Source: Allodiplogaster sudhausi (Eukaryota; Nematoda; Chromadorea; Rhabditida; Diplogasteridae). From it: a stretch of 64,000 bases of DNA. Position 1 is the stretch's first letter, and every line of letters begins with the position of its first letter. The notes beneath the pieces were generated by a model, which was not told where the DNA came from, did not search any database, and saw only the letters and a program-made list of their open reading frames with translations. Made by a program: the position numbers and the translations under genes. The stretch is from contig CALZFC010000256.1 in NCBI GenBank assembly GCA_945643635.1, forward strand, positions 2,002,001-2,066,000, given 5' to 3'. This document shows, one piece after another, positions 47,570-60,259 of the stretch.

Positions 47570-50500
47570 TAAAGGTTCAAGAATATAACAAATATCAGCT
47601 GGTTCCGCCACGCCGTCTCTCACCTGATCTCTCGTCTCTTCGACTGGCCGAGCTACTCCGACATGCTCGAGATGTTCGCAGAGCTCTCCTCTGCGCCGCC
47701 CTCGGAAGAGCGGACGATCTTCGTGCTTCGCAACGGCGTCGCCTTCAGCCATCGCGATCTCGCTGAGACCAAACACTTCAAGTAAGAAGAAAGAAGCAAA
47801 AAAAGATAAGAAAATATTAGCCAGTAACGAATTGAATTTTCGAACTAAGAAAAGAAAAACGTTGGCGTAAGACATTAAATGATTAACGTTTTGGAAATGA
47901 AATATTATGAAAAGGCTCGTATCGTCAGATATGAAAGAAAGAACTTTATTAAAGGAGCACAAAATGCAACCTTACAGAATGGTCTGACGGTAAGGTGACG
48001 GATTGCAATGAAGTGTGGTTTCCCTGAAAGCTGAAGTCCTAAAATGTAAGGGAAAGCGAAATTTTTTTGCCTATTCGGCCTCAGAACCTAGAAATGAATC
48101 TCTTACCATGATAATTTACACGTAGTATGAAACAAAAAGACGGGTAAGTTTGCCGCATTTCGGGAAAATGACTTCGTGATAAGAAATGAATATGATTTGC
48201 TAATCGGGATCCCACTCGCGTGTTAAACGATAATGTGGAATGCAGTGCTGTTCAAGGTCTGGCCCACGAGGATACATTGACCAGCGGGGACAGATAATCT
48301 AATAATTAGGATTTTAAGTTAGAACTTTGTAACAGTAAAAAAATTAACAATCGAAATTTTTTAATGTACCAATCAGAGAATGTGTTTGATTAGGTTGTCA
48401 CTTCACATTATCGTTTAACACGCGAGTTCCCGATGAGCAAATTAACATTCCCATCCAGAGGTCAGATTTTATTTTAAAGAAAATAATAAATACGTTTTTA
48501 TACGGTCTCCGTCGTTTACTACCAATTTTCCCATCCCAGATTACAGAATTCCTTGCATTTGCTTGGCAGAAGCCTGGATACACAAAACCCGCCCACCACC
48601 GTTCATGACACCGAATGAATACTGTTTCGGGGCTGACATTGCTGGACCATGGCAAATGCCCGCCTGCAACCGTCCGTGCTTCGTAATGTGTGCTTCCTGC
48701 AGAAGGAATATTTGCCTTGCTTCATAATTGAATACCAAATGCTAGGCAAATGATTTGCTTTTTCAAAAAATTTTTTATTGCATTGTTACACAGTCCTAAT
48801 TTAAAATCCATATGATTACTGAAATTCACCCTGGGTGGTTTTCAATACCTGGAACTCGAATATCATATTCACCGTTCTTTACCCATGGGTTTGAATTTCA
48901 GCAAAAAAAAAATTATTCAAAAATTTGATCTCTGGGCTGTGACAACAGTACCACATGTATCTAGACAAATATATGTTCTGCTTCTTCACACACACTCTTC
49001 TCTCATTGGTAGATTAAAAAATTTCAATTTTAATTTTTTTCACTGTGACACAGTCCTAATTTAAAATTCAAATCATGGCAAAAGTTTTGCCCAAGCAGGG
49101 ATTCGAACCCGAGACTTTCAAACTGAAACGCACCTGCGTTATCCAGGCGACTACGCAGCTGCTTGAAAACCTTCCAATTAGAATTGCCTGCAAACTTTGC
49201 CTTACCGGGAGGTCGATTTTATCGATTCTGAGGCCGTATTGGCAAAATTTTTTCACTTTTCCTTATATTTTATGACTTCAGATGTCAGGGAAATCACACT
49301 TCGTTGCAATCCGTCACCTTATGTTTTACTTTTCCGTCACCTTGTGGCAAAAAGGCGCGAAATCATGAGCGTTTTTGGCTCCTTTAGGAAGGAACAAAGA
49401 GCAACACTCGCGAATATAAAGGTTTGAAAACAACTAAACCGTGGGCGAAGCATTTAAGAATAAATCTAAAATTAACATTTCAGAGCGGTGGCGCTGCCGA
49501 TCGGCGAGGTCATCGGCATGCGTCCCGGAGGCAACTACTCGTTCATCTCAGATAAGGTACGGAAATAGAATACTGGTAACGGATATAAAGAACGGGTTCA
49601 CCATACTTTCATCTCTATCCGATTTTATCTGTACTTTGACCGCGATTTGTCCGTAATAAATATGAGTATACTTTCTGAAATATGGTTATCTCTGCCTTAC
49701 TTTTAACTTAATTTATCCCTTGGCGAGGGGACACTAAAACCGAAAATACGGCATCTTATTTGTTCAGTTGCATCCCAGGGTAACATCCACTTCCATCTCG
49801 AGTTCGCTCCGTTTGATCGCACGCTACGCGCATGCGTCGCCAGCTGTCAAATTTGCTCACATGTTCTCGCAAACGGTCTCATAGTCACTCTGTTTCTCCA
49901 TTTCACAAACAAGCAACATTCTACACACAACAATTGCTTCGTCATACAAATTCTCTGGCAAAAATATTTATTCCATCAACAAGATCTTTGAAATATTTTG
50001 CTTAATTTGGCTAATTGAAAAAAATTGACAAAATGCTACAGCCGGCCGAGTTGACAATCTCCGCGACGACTTCTATGTGATGTGCGAGTCTCCGACGCGC
50101 AAGGCGCGTTATATTCAGACACCCAAGGACCCATGTTAGGGTTTTCTCATTATTATCCTTCTTTTTGTTTTGTTCTAATAATTCTTATTTAAAGGAGCCA
50201 GACCCAATCATGAATTCGCACCTTCTTGCCTTTGACAAGCGCGATAAACATGTGATTTAGAGAGACCCGATTACAATAGTCAAAAAAATTTTAAAGAGTA
50301 AGGTTGAACTTGGTGTTCCCTTAAGAGAATTTACTGTCACTTAAACAATTTGATTAATATAAAAAACTTTGAAAGGTAAAATAAATATTTTAAAAATAAA
50401 CATGATTTTAAAGGCCCCGAATCCAACGTAAGTCACATGCTATATCTCACGCACGGTGAGCTAAGAAGGGCGGAGCTGCTTCAGCAGCATATCGATGCCA

Positions 50501-52476
50501 TTACGCGAGCACTCGAGAAAAATCGACTTTCGGTGCGTCCTCTAAGGATACTGTGTTTTAGGGTTTTTTTTAGTGAAATAATCTCTTTTACTTCTAGGAG
50601 TCGTTGTACTAATTCGTCTATACACATATATGTATATAATTTTCCAATAATTTGCACGGTAGGCTGAAGATTCGTAAACGTAATTCCTGGCTAAGTTCTG
50701 TTAATTCGCAAACCAAATTCCCGGCCCAGTTCCCGGCACGCATCGACAAGCGGCTGCACGCCACGAGCGCGCTCGACTTCGAGCTCAAGAAGGAGCAGTT
50801 GGACGGGCTCACGAAGCTGATCGCCATCGCTATTGACATGAAGGCCATCAACCAGGAGACGAAGACGTTGAAGAACCCGCCCGTAATGGATCTATTCGGT
50901 TGGCATCCTCATACCTTTGAAAGCTAATGACAATTCGTCTACTTTTTCGGGAAAAGTATTTTTCAAAAAGAACCGCCAATATATTACGTCTTGCAGCCCA
51001 GTTTAACCAATGTGGCCCTGAAACACAATCGCGTGTCGTTGCTGCACTATTCAAGTATGCACGTGAGCATAGGCGCAAGCTGGCCAAGACGTACAACTTG
51101 ATCTTGCCGGATGTCGTCAGGCAGTTCAGGTGAGGGATCCAGAGAGAGAGAGGGAGAGAGAGAGAGAGAGAGAGGAAAGAGAGAAAGATAAGGTGAGAGA
51201 GAGAGGAATAGAGAGAGAGGGCGAGAGGAAAGAGAGAGCACCCCGAGTGAGATAGGAGGTGGAGAGAAGTGAAGTAAGGATAAGAAGAATATGGTAATGA
51301 ACGGGTTCAAGGAAACTAAATACTTGCTTATTCTCCATTGGTCAATGTGCCTTTACTAACACCAAGAGTCATAGAAAACTTCTGTTTTCTCGGGTGAAAA
51401 AACATGGGAATGCAACTGAAAGGAGGGAATGCCAGCCGAGGTTTCAGTTGAACTCTCAGCCGAAGTATCCCTTGCTTTTCTTGAACACACGTGTCTAATG
51501 CGCAACGAACACTCGATACATACATATGTATACGCAAAATTGCAGAAAGATCATCGACATCTCGCAGTGTCTCCATCAGGCCGACGTTGAAGTGACGCAG
51601 GCTCTGAAGGTATCTTCTAATTTTTACTCATTCTAGAAATATTGATTAAATTTAATTGAACTAGCTATCCTAAACAACTAACAAAACGTTCGTTTTAAAT
51701 ACATATTAGTCACATTCTTTTCGCAGTTAAAGGATCACTCCGGCGAATGTTTTCGCGCCCGTTTAATAATTGATGTTTGAAAAAAACCAACCCTTCTAAA
51801 ATTCTTACAGTATTAGGAAGGGTGACATTTTTTGGAACACTGTGATTGTGTTGGATGTGTTCCAAATGGCAGCACAGCGCTTCCATCCGTTTTTATGTCT
51901 CGCTCTCTCCCTCTCTTCTACACTCTTTCCCACAGTGTGAACAATCGATGACATTCATATCATCGCATGCCCTCTTTCTCGGCCCCGCTTGGCATGAGGA
52001 GGGAGGGTGGCTGTGCCATGATCATGAGCTCAAAGAACGATCGCGGGCGGAAAATCCCAATATAAAACTGTCATTATTTAACAAACTAAACATTGTTTTG
52101 AAATGGGACCACTTCTAATGGATGTTTCTGGCCGATCTTCATCGAATAAGAACTTAAAACGAGAACTTGTATATTCGCCGGAGAGGTCCTTTAACATACC
52201 TCATGCTGGCGCATTGTTAGCAGCTTACTACTTAAATAGTTCGATATTTATTTTTGGAAATAGTAGAGTATAATTGACAGGTTTAAGTTATGCTATTTTG
52301 TTTTTTGAAACATTTTTTTGGTTTATTTATTTTCCTTCTTTTGTTAATTGAATAATAATGTGATTCACTATAAGGAGCGTCGCGTCGAGAATGACTCGAG
52401 CGGAGAGCCGTCGTTGGTCGCGCAGATTCAGCAAAGCCATACGCTGCGGCATCGATCGAGCGGAGATGAGGAGTGA
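45522..52476 (+). CDS. IKK-related (TBK1/IKK-epsilon-like) protein kinase, copy C
   Basis: Same exon order as copy A with complete landmarks: MAGFYEQHRRE start, SSGTYGTV loop, IVVKVS, HRDIKPEN, LCDFGVA, TIAFLHP, DLWSMGVTLFFAATGRYAF, RLFDWPSYSDMLEMF, the Cys/His-containing segment (ACVASCQICSHV), the helical segments (HIDAITRALEKNRLS, FPARIDKRLHAT) and the charged tail ending GDEE with TGA at 52474-52476. Sequence differs from A throughout, including charged substitutions in the C-lobe, so it is an older or faster-evolving paralogue. Two MITEs sit in introns (47949-49388 and 51727-52194), and an AT microsatellite in another. Only this copy is next to the intact convergent membrane gene, so it may occupy the ancestral position. 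Confidence 0.8.
47527..47575. repeat. (AT)n microsatellite in kinase C intron
   Basis: Alternating AT over about 45 bp before the exon that begins at about 47600. Confidence 0.9.
47949..49388. mobile_element. 1.4-kb TTAAAGGAG-ended element in an intron of kinase C
   Basis: The left end TTAAAGGAGCACAAAA and the reverse-complemented right end CTAAAGGAGCCAAAAA are inverted repeats, followed on both sides by AAGGTGACGGATTGCAAYGA. An inner inverted repeat around ATTATCGTTTAACACGCGAG (about 48210-48235 and 48403-48430) gives a second level of symmetry. No transposase. It is absent from the matching intron of copy A. It carries a tRNA-like segment at 49092-49165. Confidence 0.75.
49092..49165 (-). 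other. tRNA-like segment with exact B box
   Basis: On the minus strand the segment has GGTTCGAATCC, a perfect internal B-box/T-loop sequence, an A-box-like TAGTCGCCTGG, a possible 7-bp end stem (CAAGCAG with CTGCTTG) and a GCGT/ACGC D-stem. The anticodon and T stems do not pair correctly with that end stem, so it is a degenerate tRNA or tRNA-derived SINE head rather than a working tRNA. Confidence 0.45.
51727..52194. mobile_element. TTAA-flanked MITE in the last intron of kinase C
   Basis: TTAA at both edges (51727-51730 and 52191-52194) with inverted ends AAAGGATCACTCCGGCGAAT and (reverse complement) AAAGGACCTCTCCGGCGAAT. No counterpart in the last introns of copies A or B. No coding capacity. 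Confidence 0.8.
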
Positions 52477-52823
52477 ATGGGAGGAAAAGCAAGCGAGATG
52501 AGATTGGCATCGAACATCGGATTGTTTCCAACTCTTTTATTTCTCAGCTCTTTGATTCTCATCGTTTTTCGACAAATATATGTTTTCTAAGCATAAGTTA
52601 AAAATCCATGAAGTAAGAAAGAACATACCCAATTCCACCAGCAAAACCCATGGGGTAACAATTGAGCGTGAAAAGTGTATAACCGAGGGAATGACAAGAA
52701 AACAGTACAAATGCGACGGAAAAAGTAGAAGATCGAGAGAGCAAGCGAGATGAGATTGGAAAAGAGGGTGGCAGAAAAAGAAATTAAGCGAGATCCTCAT
52801 TGATTGCGCCGTAAGTGCTTCCT

Positions 52824-55800
52824 TTAGCGGCGCGCGAATTCGGCTTCCGCGCCGCGTGCCTGCAACGCGTTCCACTGCGCGTCACGCGACTCCTGACAAG
52901 AAATCAAATGATTACGGTATGTTCAAATATTTACTACCGTGTTGTGTTTTGGAGAGCCAATTATTGTATAGAAACTGACCTTAAAGTATCGCTCAAGCCG
53001 GAATCGCTTGGCAAAGGTGCCAAGGGGCGGCTCAGCGCAGCGCGGACGAGGACCGATGAAGCTGGAGATAAATGGTCGATTTTAGGTGTTGATTGGATAC
53101 CGTAATCTTAGTACCGTAAGAAATCTTACTTTGGCATGTTGATATCGAGCCAGAAGTCATCGAGTGGACTCTTGCGAGGATTCATCGATTTCCCACCGCC
53201 TTCCGGGTGTGATGACGTCATCTTCTGGAGTGAAGCTCCCGATTTGGGCTCGTCTCTCTCTATCTCTGCTTCTCTCCTCTCTCCGCACTCTCTCTCCCAA
53301 CCGGAATCTCTCTCGTTGCGTCTGCGTGGGGTCCAGCCAGGAGGTCAGCGATCACCAGATCATCGTCGTAGAGGCGGTCGAATCGAAAGGAAAGAAAATT
53401 AACAAAAATCTGGTGACCAAAGTTAGTGCCGAAGAAGAACGGGCAAAAGAAGAAGAAAATTTCACTCACCTTTCATTAAGCTCTTCGAGATCTTTGCCAT
53501 GCCATTTAAGCGCTTCCTTAGCCTAGAATATTTTCGGAACATTTTGCTGTTAGAGAGACTTCTACTGGGAATGAATGATGAAAACTTGAGGTAGAGAGCG
53601 AGAGATGGACGCAGAGATAGAAAGATAGTGAGTTTGGTAGAGAGTGAGAAAGAGAGAGAGAGAGAGATAGAGAGAGAGAGAGCAACAGAGAAAATATGCA
53701 CGGCAAGCAACCCACCTGCTCAACGGTGAGAATCGGAGGAGCCTTTGCAAATGTCATGCAACGAATCATTCCGTCCGGCCCGAGAAATCGCGCATTAATA
53801 GCCTGTAGAAAAATAATTAATTTATCAATTGTTAATTTTATTTCACATTTGGTTTTTTATTCAGAAAGAATTTTTTTTAACTTCCTTGCGAAACAAAGAA
53901 TGAAATGGACACGAACTTCAGTGTGGTCGGGCGCACAAAACTTCATCGCCTTGAGTGCTGGCTCTATTAAATTCTGAAAGCGGAATTGATTTACTTTACA
54001 TCCGTTACTGTAACGGATATTTATATTCAGTTACGAGTAAAGGATATTTTGTGCATACAAATAATAGCTTTCATGTGGTTCAAGTAAAACAAAAATGAAT
54101 ACAACGTTCAAAGGCACCTTCATCTGTGCTCCTCCTATGGCTGACTTCTCCTCTGGGGACACCTGATCGAAAGGTTAGTTTGGTGGAGAATAATGGAAGC
54201 AGGAAGTCAAATAAGAAATCGAACGAGGAGAAAATTATTTTAAGAACAAAATAAAACAGAACCATTGAAGGACAGGGAGGAGTGAGAGCGAGGGACCAAG
54301 GGAGAACGGGGAATAAAGAGAGAGAGAGAGAGCGAAGAGATATACAGAGAGAAAACGAGAGACGGAGATAGACAGATATAGCGAGGAGTGACAGGCAGAT
54401 AGAGTGACATCTTCACCCACCTCGATCGTGTCCATGTGATCATCTGCCAAGATGGCTGCCGCCCACTTGCAGAACGCAGCGTCGCACTGAAGTCGATCCG
54501 CGTAGTTACCCGAGAAGAACTGCTGCACTGCGAGCTTCACTTGCATCGCCTCAAAGATAGTTAATTATTAATTATTATTTAAGATACTTTTTCGTTGTTT
54601 AATTACAACATGTTGTCATGCACTGTCGTGGTCCGCCTCATCGCTCCGCAGCACTGTAAACTTCTCAGCGTTCACAAGTCAGTTGTCTGCCAAAACGGCC
54701 CCCACCCTCGCGGCTCCCTTGTCCTATTTTCCCCACTCTCTTTCTCTCCACAATAAGTAGTTGAATATTTTCCACGCATTATATTGAGGCCAGAACGTGG
54801 ACTTGCATATATTTTAAATGTTACGAGCCAAATCCTTCGATGTTAGCTCCTGTTTCAGAATACCAGAAATTCAAAGAGATGTCTAACAGTGATAGCATCG
54901 AGTGGAGTGATGCCAGGAATCTGACGCTTTTCCAAGTACTCGACCGTCCACTGACGCGCGAGGACCTCCCGCACGAACTCGGGCAGGAAACGCTGTCAAT
55001 TTGTAGCTTGCTTCATTAATATACATATGTATGGATGTACATTCTAAATGCGTTCTATGCGCATGCATATGTAAATTTACAAGTATACTTTTTGAAATGA
55101 AATATTGGTATACCCTTATGGAGAGTCATTTTATTTGTTGTTGAATATTGCCAATGTCATTTAGTTCAAAACTTTCTCATGCCTTTGCACGAGGATCAAA
55201 GTCGAATGGACGCGGCAGAGTGAGGGGCGGGCCGTCTTCAGGGAAGTGCTCGAGAAGGGCTCGAGGCAGATCACGACCAAACTGTTTGAGTGAATATCTT
55301 TTCTAAATTTAATTCCGACATAAAAATAGATTACAAAACAGCTTGAATGAATGAGTGCCTTCTGGTTGCATGTCGCGTTGCGCGCCGCGTTGCGTGCCTC
55401 AACTTTGCTTCTTTCCTCGTCGAGAGCCTTCTTCTCTGCACGTTTCTTCTCCTCGCGCTGCTTGACATACGCTTTCGGTCGATACTGCGCGAACGTCTCT
55501 TCCCTGAATCAGGGGGCAGTTTTGCAGAATGCTGACTATTGCAAAGCTTAAAACAAATTTCATAAAGTAACTCTTGTACTCTCCCATTTCAATCACCACT
55601 GACCGATTCCAAAAGTTAACGACATTGAACTTTGGCGCCCACCGCTCTGGCAGGAACAGCATCGCTGCGGCCGTCGCATACTTGTATATCTACAACTCGA
55701 AAAGAAATCATGTGCCTTTATATGTTTTTTAAGCACATATGTAATAATTGTTTTTTTAATATATCTGCAAAATAAATCAACTTTATTAGAATGATAAATA

Positions 55801-58138
55801 AAGAAGAACTTACATCTGTCGTGATGACCGTTTGTAGAATTCCGACAAATGAGTTGATCCCGGAGACCACGAGAAGCATCCTTTTTAATTAGGATTTTTT
55901 AATAATTCAATTTTTATATTTCTTATTTTTGAATCATTTCCCTCAAGGCCGAAGGGCCAAATTAAGTTAATTAGCTTAAGAAAAATTATATAAATTATCT
56001 GGACCATTTCGTTGAACTTGTTTGGCGGTCATTATCAAACAGAAGCGCGGCAGTCGTAGCGCATTGGAGGAGCGGGCCGACGGCGCAGAAGAGGAGATTG
56101 CGGCGGACCTCGAATGGAGTGACTGGGGGTGGGACAATTCTGTGCCAGATGTGAATTGTTCAACCGATTGCTACATTTGAACTCCGCTTCCTCCAATTCG
56201 CTCACCATCGCGACGTTCTCCTGTTCGAAGGGACGGTTCCACTCGAAGAAGTTGTCCATTCGGAGACGCATCATGAAGCGCTGAAGAAACTTTCTCTTAC
56301 TGCCTCTTCAAACAAATAATTAGATTAATTTGCGCAAGCATTTTTGTGTCACAAAATAAAACATTTTTTTTCTTTCTTATACTTTGCTCATCAGACTAAT
56401 TGACTCTGTTATGGAACTGCATGGCCAGCTCGCCAAAGGCAGCGGCGAGGAGAGCGAGCAGGACGAGAATAGTGACAATCATGGCAGGCTGGGAGGAGGT
56501 GTCGAAGGAGCCTGCGCATTCATCACTCTCTCTTCCTCTCTCTCTCCCTCTCTTCCTATATCTCTCATTCTCCCTCTCGCCCTCTTCTTTCTCGGACGTT
56601 CTCTCATGCTCTCTCTATTCTCTCCCATTTCTCTGTTTCGGGCTTCATCTCTCACCATTTCCTTCGTATATCTTTCTCTCTCACTCTCTCTTCCTCTCTT
56701 TCTCTCTCCACTTCCCCATCTCTCCTCCTCTCTTACCCGTGCTGCTCCATAGCGTCGGCGCGTCCCAGCAGCTCGCCACTACTGCAGCCGTAATTCCGAG
56801 TGCAATTGCATAGGAGAGCCCCATTCGAACCTGCAGATGCTGTATTGATTCATTTATAGATTGATTTATACAGATTAACTGTACCAACCCCCCTCTTTCC
56901 TGGTGCCCCACTTATCGATTTCTCTCTCTCTCTCTCTCTCTCTGCCTCTCCCTCTCCTCTCTCTCACCGACCGCATAGTCGAGCCGGAACGTCCACTCGT
57001 TGATGACATTTCCGACGATGACGTCATAGACGTGGCTCGCTTCGTTCAGCCAAAGTACTTGTGCTGCAGTTTAGCCGCTATTTAACGGATTCAAATTTCC
57101 CGCCAGAATGAAAAGATTTCTAAAAATTGCCTGAAACGTAGCAGAAGATGATGAGCGTGCCCCACACACGAGCGCCCACCTAAAATATGAAGAATGTTTC
57201 CTGCTTTTTATACGTTTTAGCAAAGTTAATAACTACTCTCCCTCCCTTCCTCCCTCTCGCTCATTCTCTCTTGCTTTCTCTCTTTCGAAATAGCTCTCTT
57301 GCTATCTCTCTCTCTACTCTCTCACTCTCTCGCTCTGCTCACCTTATCTATTGCGGCCTCGTTTGGCACGTTGAAGTAGTAGTTTAAAAAAAGCTACTAT
57401 GGTTAGTAGTGCCGAGCGTTGCGTCTGGAAGTCCCCTTGCGGGTCCTGGAAGACGGAGCGATGGAAAGAGAGGGAAAGAAAGAGGAGAGAGAAAGAAAAA
57501 ATAGAGCGATAGAAAGAGAGAAAAATCAGAGAGAAATACATGATTTTCCAAAGTAAACCTAATCGTCATATTTGGTTCTAGTTTTGTCAGCTAGCATGAG
57601 AGATTACTATGAGGGTGTTTCTAGAGAGGAAGATTAAGCCAGATTAGAAGTGACCGGCTAGAGTGGGGAAGAGAGAGAGAGAGAGAGAGAGAGCGAGCGG
57701 GAGAGAGAGAGTGAGAGAGAGAGCGGGAGAGAGAGAGCGAGGGAGAGAGAGAGAGCGAGAGGGAGAGAGAGAAATGGCGTGAAAATACCCACCTCCACTT
57801 CACCCATAAGGCCCGCCGCCACAGCTCTTATGATGACAGAGACGGCTGTTGCTGCCGTTGCTCCGTGTGCAGAATATGTCAGAGCGACGGATACCTAGGT
57901 CACTCATTGTACTCTCTTTCTATCACTCGCTTTCTCAAATTGTCTTCCTCCCTCTCCAATAACTCCCTATCTCTCTCTCTATATCTCTCTCTCTCTCTCT
58001 GTCTTCCTCTCTGTCTGTCTCTCTTTTTCGTCATTTTACATTTTCGCGATGCTGCCGCCGTCTCAGCAGCTCGCATTTCTCGAACATTGGGCCAGCCTCG
58101 CGCTCGCAGTAGGCGAAGTCCACCTGGAGAGTCATTTC

Positions 58139-58169
<31 letters not shown>

Positions 58170-59024
58170 CGATTTATCTACTTCTATGTCTCTCTGTCAT
58201 GTCTCCTTCTATTTCTTTTTTTCTCTAATTCCGTCTCTCTTATGCCATAAAATTGAACATCCCTCTTCACTCCACTCACGTTCTCGACGCATCTGCCAAG
58301 CTTGCATTTCATTTTGTCGCAAAACTTTGGCGAAATGAAGCAGCTGCCGCCCTGGAGGCGCAGTTATAAACATTTATAAATAATAAAATATTAAACGATT
58401 CCATACACTCGAAAAATTTCAACGATTTATTGTTTGCTGTAAACGGTAGTGTGCGATCCTATCTTGGCGTACTAGTAATACCTTTAGTCAGTTAAAAGAA
58501 TATATAAGCATGTATGTATATATTTATTATATGTATTTGGTGTAGTCTCATTCTGCCTTTTCGTAAACCTCACCGTCCATCCTGGCTTGCAGACGCACGC
58601 CGTGTCATTGCAGTATTCCGTGCCGAGCGGATCGCAGTCGGCGCAAGACGTGAAGGGCTCCGAAGACAGAGCTTCTTCGTAGACGATTTCGTCTCCGCCT
58701 TGGGCTTTAGGAAAGTTTGGACGAGGAGAGTGAGCAATGGGAAGAGAGAGAGAGAACGAGAAAGAGAGAGAGAGAGAGAGTGAGAGAGAGAGAGGGAGAG
58801 GAAAAAAGAGAGAAGAGAAAGAGAAAAGAGATAGGGAGGCCCAGAGATTGAGCAAGAATAGACAACTGTTCGGTGAGGGGCAGTTGAAGAGAATCGGATG
58901 CGGATTCAGCTGGCCAATCTCAGTGCATTTCGATGTGATTGTGACTTCGGGAAGTTGAGCACATTCAAAGTCAACCGTTTCCTGCAGTTCTCGTCGTCAT
59001 CAGATACGGCGAGGTAGAGAGTGA

Positions 59025-59110
<86 letters not shown>

Positions 59111-59180
59111 ACAGAGAGAGAGTGGAAGAGAGGAAGACAGAGATGGGGAGAGACACAGAGAGTGAACGAGGGAGAGAGAC

Positions 59181-59236
<56 letters not shown>

Positions 59237-60200
59237 TGAGAATGAGCCAGGCACCGTATAGTTGATTGACTCCATCTTGCTGTCATCTGTGATAGTGAGA
59301 ATGCTGGCTAGGCTGTATTCCTTGAGAGTCGCCTGCACTGCGCAGGTCGGCGGGAGGGAATACTCTGCAGCTTTGTTTTTTGACAAACATGTCTTTTTTG
59401 ATTTAACATAAAAGAAATGTTTCTAATTAATTATTTGTATGAATTGTTTTTGTAAATTGATTTGAATACAAATAATAGATGTGCAACGAAAATCAAACTG
59501 ACTGGGCACCATGCAGACAGCGACCGCTCTCGGATAAATCGAGTAGGCGCTCAGATCACTCGTCAATGTGACGTCCTGTGGAACATTGTGGCTTGCGAAA
59601 TGTATACACTTTCTTTCCATTCACAAAAACATTAATAAAAATTTGTGTATGTACATATGTAAAGAACCTTTTAAAAAGATAAATTGTACTACCATGTGGT
59701 CATGAAATAATCTTTGAGAACAATACATTACTAAGGAGGAATAACAATTTAGCGTACCAATTCTGCGCTCAACTCCGACAGACTGATGACTCGAACAGTG
59801 CGAGTGGCGCGGAATGCTGCGGAGGAATGCGAGTTGACGTAGAGGGGAGGGAGGGCGCCGTTCGACTCGCGGCTGATGTTTTAATAATATACAAACGTTT
59901 TTCACGAGGTATTCCACTTGGCTCCATTTGACCGCGGCAGCTATCGCTATTATCATTCTTCTCTCTCTTGATCAATGAGGGGCGCTGTAGGTGAGTTTTT
60001 CTTTCCCTTCTTCCCCTCTCTCTCACCTTCTCTTTAGTTTTCACTTTTTTCTCTCTAGCTTCCCTAGCTTTCGCTCTCACATTCTTTCTCTCTTTATCTA
60101 ACAGCATCTCTCCGATAGCCTTCCTCTCAGCATCCAGTTCAAGAGCTCCCATCATGTCGCTGAATACGCGCTTCTGGCACGCAGCCAAGCAGTCCATGTA
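52824..60200 (-). CDS. Multi-pass membrane protein with EGF-like/Cys-rich ectodomain and long C-terminal tail
   Basis: Minus-strand exons join with consistent phases from about 59883 down to TAA at 52824. The ectodomain includes ALPPLYVNSHSSAAF, DVTLTSDLSAYSIYP, AEYSLPPTCAVQATL, ETVDFECAQLPEVT, then EGF-like Cys patterns (CADCDPLGTEYC, ACVCKPGW, CFISPKFCDKMKCKLGRC). About seven hydrophobic segments follow (e.g. AVSVIIRAVAAGLMG, VWGTLIIFCY, AIALGITAAVVASC, VTILVLLALLAAAFGELA, LLVVSGINSFVGIL). Then comes a Lys/Glu-rich helix (VKQREEKKRAEKKALDEERS) and a long polar tail (RFLPEFVREVLARQWTVEYL, WAAAILADDHMDTIE, DFWLDINMPN, RLERYFK), ending ESRDAQ...EFARR. At least two introns appear to have GC donors. 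EGF plus seven helices recalls the TMEM8/PGAP6 layout, but I cannot confirm it. It may be joined to the mucin-like gene upstream. Confidence 0.6.
56520..56735. repeat. CT-rich tract in an intron (GA on the coding strand)
   Basis: Interrupted CT/TCTC microsatellite between two transmembrane-encoding exons of the minus-strand gene. Confidence 0.85.
57668..57775. repeat. GA microsatellite in an intron
   Basis: GAGAGA with GCGA interruptions; CT on the coding (minus) strand. Confidence 0.9.
58741..58830. repeat. GA-rich microsatellite in an intron
   Basis: Imperfect (GA)n after the EGF-like exon, pyrimidine-rich on the coding strand. Confidence 0.9.
59026..59236. repeat. Long (GA)n microsatellite in an intron
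   Basis: More than 200 bp of GA repeats with GTGGAA interruptions; the longest such tract in the window. Confidence 0.95.
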
Positions 60201-60259
60201 CGATTTGCCTGAAACCGGGACAGGAATACCGTACTACCAGAAACAAAATAAATTCAAAT

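Noticed and set aside
49092..49165. Functional tRNA gene on the minus strand
   Set aside because: B box is exact, but the anticodon and T stems do not fold together with the end stem; kept only as a tRNA-like segment.
59000..59386. Ser/Leu repeat protein
   Set aside because: It is a translation of the long GA/CT microsatellite; only the short non-repetitive part near 59270-59370 is a real exon.
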